From positions 1 through 26,485 of IMG/VR virus record IMGVR_UViG_3300035182_000161: DNA of 26,485 bases. One strand, 5' to 3'. Origin of the DNA: a virus. A program made the position numbers and the translations under genes. Positions 22,783 through 26,485 of the stretch are shown here, one piece after another. Position 1 is the stretch's first letter; each line of letters opens with the position of its first letter. The notes beneath the pieces were generated by a model. It was given only the letters and a program-made list of their open reading frames with translations, was not told the DNA's origin and did not search any database.

Positions 22783-25639
22783 CGTTCAGTATCTCCCCTA
22801 GCTCACCACCGAGTATGTGGAATTTAAGTGCTTTCACAGGTGTGGTTACGATATCGGTACCTGACCCCATGCGCTTATTCACCACACCCACAAACTGCTT
22901 ATCCTTACTATAGTAGGAGATCAAGTCTACGAAAGAATGTGAGCGCTTATTGCAGTACGCCTTCAGCTCGTTCTGTGTGATAAATAGCTGCTGCGTTGTT
23001 TTCTCCCAGCGGATTACAAGTTTATTCCTGGCTTCCCGCTCAGTCTTGCGTCCATATATAGCAGCCGTTGCACCTCCCATTGCCGTGGCAGTTGCTGCAT
23101 GGCTGTCAGGGATAATAATATTATTGTAGTTCTCGTTGATAAAGTCACCGATCACGTTCTCGTGGGATACCACTTGGCTCGCTGTTGCCGCACGCACTGT
23201 CTTCATATGGCTAGTCCAGAACTCATACAACCTAGGGATATCATACGCTTTCAGTATGCCTAGCTCTTGCTGCAGAATAGTAATCGCCGCAAACCCTGCA
23301 GCGGTAGTGCCAACCCAGTTACGCTCTTTACTAACACTGCTGAAATCTTTTTCAAACTTCTGACGAATAGCATCAACACGCCCTTGCAGTTCATCAGCAT
23401 GAGCGACTAGCCATTTAGCAAATATAGGACCTGCGTGCCCGTAGTGGTTTTTAATCTTGCCGAAGTGATCATCGCTTGATACAAGTTCTTTTAAAGGAGC
23501 GAAAGGAATCTCTATAAGACGAGCCAATTCCCCCGCTGAATTCGTTTTAAATGCGCCAAGTATATCGCTGACAAACCTGTTACCCGTAGAGAAGTATGTG
23601 TTGTTGCGGCGGTCGTTGTTTACCATCTCTTGTGAGCCGCTGGTCAAGCGTAGTTTCTCACGCCCTTGTGACTGCGAATACGCTAGCTGACTTATCTTCT
23701 CTGGCGGATAGTTCGTAATCTCGTCCTGACAGATTGGCATAGAGTTAAACACAACACGCCGCTTCTCCACGGAGTTAATCGTATCTGCCGCAGTAAGCGC
23801 CATTGTTGTGGGGTCGCCCCAGATGCTGTCCATCACGTGCATTAAGGTTGTCTTACCTGTGCCCGAGTCGGAGCTTACCAAGTGTATCCATACAGGGTCT
23901 TCGTACGTGTACTGGTTTAGCATTGATCCGAACGCCATAACCATGCAGCAGGCGTATAACTCAAAACCCGGAGCGGCGTATCGACCGGCAATAGACTCCC
24001 ACATCTCGAGCGAGCCAGAGGAGCGCATCATGTTGGCAACGGTTGTAGACTTCGCGGCAGGCGGGCAGTACTGGGAACCTGTCTTTGTAAACATAGTACG
24101 ACCCCATACGATACCGTCACGATCACCTGTCCAACCCATTTGAGTACGAGCAGGCTCTGCCGCGCTTGTTGATTGCATATGTTTTACCATCTTTGTCATA
24201 TACGTACTTATGCGATTCATCTGATCTTTACCAGCGGCGACACCGTGGTGGCCTAGTTTATCCTTCATACGCTCGATAGATTGCGCATCCGCTAAGGGGA
24301 TAACAAGCTCCTGCACGCCGTCTTTAGGGAGGGCGAGATGCATAACCAAAGTCTCACCGCGCTCTGGGTCACGGATACGGCGGACAATATCTATGTTGTA
24401 TTCGTAGATTAAAACATCATCCCCCGGCTCGCCTTCAGGACCCTTTACACCTTCTGCATATATACCACCCTGCTTACCTCTGAAATAGGGCCACGGTAAT
24501 ACCGGCAGGATCGATGCCTCTGTCAAACCAGCTACAGCAATACCAGTGCTGGCAGTACCATCGCCGCTGATCACTTCGATTGGGTCTTCCGCTCTGAGGA
24601 TAGACTTCCCCAATTGTATTGGACTTGTTATTTTATTCCGGTGTTCACATTTCATGCAGTGCTCGGTGCCGCACTGGAGCGCGATGGTTGCGCATTTATA
24701 GGGGCCCCCGGTAGCAGCGGCTTTTGCTTCGGTTTCAGCGTAGTTGTACTCGGGGTGTCCTTTTGATATTTTATGTATTGCGTGGGCGTGGTCTTCGCAG
24801 TGCTGCGCTATAGACAGCCCCGCGCGCCATAGGGGCTCTGGTGTCCCTGCTTGATCATTGATAGCATCCGCGATATGTGCGCACCCAGTACCGTTGAGAC
24901 TACGTATGGCGATCTTCTTAAAACTTGATACGCTATTACCCATCAGCGCGGCGGTCACCGCATCGACTGGACGTCTCTTAGCGGGTGTTGGTGGCTCTTC
25001 GTGGAAACCATTAATACCTACAGTACCGCAGGCATCCTGAATCATTTGGCTTAGACTATCCCAGCTCGTTACTGCACCGCTGCAGATGATAGAAACTGCT
25101 AGGGGGTCATCTGGGTTCTTGAAGTTAAACGTGTCTGGTATGCGCAGGATACGTGCTGCATCAGTGCTACAGCCGGGGTCTTTAATCGCTAGACCGTGCG
25201 CAGCGCACATCGCCACCAAACGTGTTGCATATGTCCCCCACAAAGGAGCGATGATAGCGGTCTCTAAAGGCCAGTACACATGTAGCCCACGACCTGAGTT
25301 AACGACCCACGGCTTTGGCATTGAAGCTGATTTGCATAGCGCACGGAGCGCATCAAAACCATCCTGCTGTGTTGCGTATGCGGTACCCTCCCCACAGTCG
25401 AGGTCTATCCAAAAAGACTTAACGTAATACACGTTGCTCTTCTTACGGCTATCAGGATTCACATAGGAGGCGCACCCAAAATATACGTCTTCATTGTTGC
25501 TAAGCGCAGCACGTATAATGGGGCCCATCGCTGTTATATCGTCTACTAGGACTTGTTGTATTTTTTTATTCTTGATCCCGACAAGGGCATAGTACCCGTC
25601 AGTTGGTAAAATCGTGCGCAGGAAATCGCTGGGCTTCAT
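22760..25639 (-). CDS. Primase-helicase fusion: AEP primase, zinc cluster, DUF927-type P-loop ATPase
   Basis: A 959-residue replication protein. The N-terminal third is an archaeo-eukaryotic-type primase: 'FWIDLDCGEG' with Asp79/Asp81 (DxD), 'SGRGLHVYW' with His120 (SxH) and 'STDAARILRIPDTFNFK' (159-174). A PriCT-like helical part ('PLWRAGLSIAQHCED') follows, with a CX6CX4CX2C zinc cluster at 316-331. The C-terminal half is an SF3/DUF927-like ATPase: Walker A 'SDSGTGKTT' (590-598), Walker B 'MPICQDEI' (634-641), sensor-like 'STGNR' (684-688) and Arg707 as possible arginine finger. I chose ATG 25639 rather than the TTG at 25645 because AGG stands 8-9 bases before the ATG. It should prime and unwind phage DNA. 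Confidence 0.88.
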   Translation of the reverse strand: MKPSDFLRTILPTDGYYALVGIKNKKIQQVLVDDITAMGPIIRAALSNNEDVYFGCASYVNPDSRKKSNVYYVKSFWIDLDCGEGTAYATQQDGFDALRALCKSASMPKPWVVNSGRGLHVYWPLETAIIAPLWGTYATRLVAMCAAHGLAIKDPGCSTDAARILRIPDTFNFKNPDDPLAVSIICSGAVTSWDSLSQMIQDACGTVGINGFHEEPPTPAKRRPVDAVTAALMGNSVSSFKKIAIRSLNGTGCAHIADAINDQAGTPEPLWRAGLSIAQHCEDHAHAIHKISKGHPEYNYAETEAKAAATGGPYKCATIALQCGTEHCMKCEHRNKITSPIQLGKSILRAEDPIEVISGDGTASTGIAVAGLTEASILPVLPWPYFRGKQGGIYAEGVKGPEGEPGDDVLIYEYNIDIVRRIRDPERGETLVMHLALPKDGVQELVIPLADAQSIERMKDKLGHHGVAAGKDQMNRISTYMTKMVKHMQSTSAAEPARTQMGWTGDRDGIVWGRTMFTKTGSQYCPPAAKSTTVANMMRSSGSLEMWESIAGRYAAPGFELYACCMVMAFGSMLNQYTYEDPVWIHLVSSDSGTGKTTLMHVMDSIWGDPTTMALTAADTINSVEKRRVVFNSMPICQDEITNYPPEKISQLAYSQSQGREKLRLTSGSQEMVNNDRRNNTYFSTGNRFVSDILGAFKTNSAGELARLIEIPFAPLKELVSSDDHFGKIKNHYGHAGPIFAKWLVAHADELQGRVDAIRQKFEKDFSSVSKERNWVGTTAAGFAAITILQQELGILKAYDIPRLYEFWTSHMKTVRAATASQVVSHENVIGDFINENYNNIIIPDSHAATATAMGGATAAIYGRKTEREARNKLVIRWEKTTQQLFITQNELKAYCNKRSHSFVDLISYYSKDKQFVGVVNKRMGSGTDIVTTPVKALKFHILGGELGEILNDADNPST

Positions 25640-25671
25640 AGTCAATACCTATGGGGTTTAACGGATTGGAC

Positions 25672-25691
25672 ACCGCGTTTGGACGCGCGGT
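25672..25691. other. Hairpin in the leader of the primase-helicase gene
   Basis: ACCGCG (25672-25677) and CGCGGT (25686-25691) flank an 8-base loop in the 75-base gap between the 66-residue gene and the primase-helicase start. There is no T-run after it on the minus strand. It could slow or protect mRNA between the genes; no function is shown. Confidence 0.35.
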
Positions 25692-25714
25692 AACGACAGA
25701 CTTTACTCTTCAAC

Positions 25715-25915
25715 CTAATGGGAGTCAATATAGTCGTTGAGTTCCTGCTGTAGCCGCGCAGCTTCCTTCACTGCAGCGGCAGTTATATCTATATGATCCT
25801 CAAGCCGTTCCATAAGTTCTATACCCAGGTCCGATACACTAAACCCCTGTTGATCTGCTAACTTCAGTATTTCTTCGTCAGTCCATGTTGCATATTGTGT
25901 TTTGTGGATTCTCAT
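25715..25915 (-). CDS. Small early phage protein (66 aa)
   Basis: A 66-residue helical, acidic protein starting at ATG 25915, which overlaps the previous stop by 4 bases. It reads 'TQYATWTDEEILKLADQQGFSVSDLGIELMERLED' in its first half, then a helix 'AAAVKEAARLQQELNDYI'. Phages often carry short proteins with 'W.DEE.L..A......S.L..EL..RLE' in early operons; no function is known to me. It may bind another early protein. Co-translation with the helix-turn-helix gene is likely. Confidence 0.65.
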   Translation of the reverse strand: MRIHKTQYATWTDEEILKLADQQGFSVSDLGIELMERLEDHIDITAAAVKEAARLQQELNDYIDSH

Positions 25916-26220
25916 TTTGCACCTCGATATGTTTTAATTATTTTCATTGCTTCCGCTAGGTCATCTACAGGGAGCACATTATCATCTAACGCTCTCAGTA
26001 GAATACTGCGTATACTCTCAATCTTTGCTCGGTGCTTCTCCGCTACTTCCGTCACGCCGGTGAACCAGTAGTAAACACCCTGCCTTGTCACACCCAACCA
26101 CTTAGCAACAACTTGGACTGGTATCTGCGCATCGATACAAGCCGCACCGAACTGAACACCCAGCATACTCATCGGTGCTTCAGCTACTAGGTCATACATC
26201 TTTTTTGAATATTGTGCCAT
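25912..26220 (-). CDS. Helix-turn-helix DNA-binding protein
   Basis: A 102-residue protein with a good AAGGAG ribosome binding site before ATG 26220. Residues ~33-56 ('IPVQVVAKWLGVTRQGVYYWFTG') have the spacing of a helix-turn-helix: a first helix, Gly-Val turn and a recognition helix starting at TRQGVYYW. The N-terminal part is helical and the C-terminal part has two short helices ('SIRSILLRALDDN', 'LAEAMKIIKTYR'). It lies between the ssDNA-binding-like gene and the primase-helicase. It could be an early regulator or a replication-associated DNA-binding protein; no operator can be assigned, though the AT-rich palindromic leader (26279-26297) is a candidate place. Confidence 0.7.
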   Translation of the reverse strand: MAQYSKKMYDLVAEAPMSMLGVQFGAACIDAQIPVQVVAKWLGVTRQGVYYWFTGVTEVAEKHRAKIESIRSILLRALDDNVLPVDDLAEAMKIIKTYRGAK

Positions 26221-26259
26221 GTGTGGCTCCTTAGAATTTTTCCCGCTTACGATGTACGG

Positions 26260-26277
26260 GGCACCTCAGAGGGTGCC
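26260..26277. other. Hairpin between the ssDNA-binding-like gene and the HTH gene
   Basis: GGCACC (26260-26265) pairs perfectly with GGTGCC (26272-26277) over a 6-base loop in the 70-base gap 26221-26290. On the minus strand it follows an AT-rich stretch and is not followed by an immediate T-run, so it looks more like an mRNA processing or attenuation element than a classic terminator. A partial terminator for the upstream gene remains possible. Confidence 0.4.
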
Positions 26278-26290
26278 GATTAAATATTAA

Positions 26291-26485
26291 TTAATCATCC
26301 CACTCAGCGACTACAGCAGAGACAGGGCGCTTTCCTGCAGGTGCTACTACAGCTGGCTTAGCCTTAGATGTTACCATAGGCTCGTCACCTTCGTCGTCAG
26401 CAACGGCAGGTTTAGCCTTTGCTTTTGGTGTGGGTACTTCATCCTCTTCCTCGACTACCGCTGCTACAGGCTTAGCACGTGGAGC
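26291..26485 (-). CDS. C-terminal acidic tail of a putative ssDNA-binding protein (5' partial)
   Basis: The minus-strand frame is open from the right edge of the window and ends with TAA at 26293-26291, giving the last 64 residues of a gene that starts outside. The tail is low-complexity: alternating Lys-Ala-Lys-Pro-Ala segments, acidic clusters (EEEDE, DDEGDE) and a final 'RPVSAVVAEWDD'. An acidic, disordered tail with an aromatic-acidic tip is the usual partner-recruiting end of ssDNA-binding proteins, and phage DUF2815-type ssDNA-binding proteins often precede the replication genes in this way. The family call is inference from the tail and position only. Confidence 0.6.
   Translation of the reverse strand, partial: APRAKPVAAVVEEEDEVPTPKAKAKPAVADDEGDEPMVTSKAKPAVVAPAGKRPVSAVVAEWDD

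Noticed and set aside
1-26485. tRNA, rRNA, integrase, transposase or attachment site
   Set aside because: I looked for cloverleaf-like arms with CCA ends, recombinase motifs and long flanking direct repeats and saw none convincing; short ones could be missed by eye.

Overview
The window is a piece of a tailed double-stranded DNA phage genome (Caudoviricetes), most likely with a podovirus-type short tail. The support is a tail-nozzle-like protein, an adaptor-like fragment and a long run of glycine-zipper, Ala/Gln-rich and very large internal (ejection) virion proteins, with no tail tube, sheath or baseplate genes. The host is a Gram-negative bacterium, because the lysis module carries a spanin pair, including an outer-membrane lipoprotein gene buried inside the inner-membrane spanin gene. 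I see no integrase, tRNA, rRNA, CRISPR array or insertion sequence, and the host genus cannot be read from this sequence. It could be a free phage or a prophage fragment.

Layout. Plus strand: 1-210 is the 3' end of an adaptor-like gene; 219-1783 holds two tail appendage proteins; 1780-3725 is a lysis module (signal-peptide protein, two small membrane proteins, M15-type endolysin, i-spanin with embedded o-spanin) that is visibly more AT-rich than its neighbours; 3728-6074 encodes the nozzle-like protein, a 54-residue protein and a small beta-rich structural protein; 6099-14928 is an internal virion/ejection protein block interrupted by a SAM-dependent methyltransferase and a small helical protein with an Asp-rich DDxxD motif; 15039-19569 is a second tail appendage cassette (five genes, including a putative fibre chaperone and a 732-residue repeat protein with an Ig-like domain); 19583-22579 is another very large internal virion protein. 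Minus strand: 22576-26485 is an early/replication block read right to left: the acidic C-terminal tail of a putative ssDNA-binding protein, a helix-turn-helix protein, a 66-residue protein, a primase-helicase fusion (AEP primase, zinc cluster, DUF927-type P-loop ATPase) and a 68-residue protein.

Genes are packed with ATGA or GTGA start-stop overlaps, implying translational coupling in long operons. The two transcription blocks converge at 22576-22579, where the two stop codons share bases in CTAA and leave no intergenic terminator.

Most structural names are family-level calls made by eye from sequence patterns. The primase-helicase, methyltransferase, endolysin and spanins rest on visible motifs. 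The points most worth following are the methyltransferase/DDxxD pair, the embedded o-spanin, the tail cassette sitting between two ejection proteins, and the 41-residue tandem repeats in the 732-residue protein.
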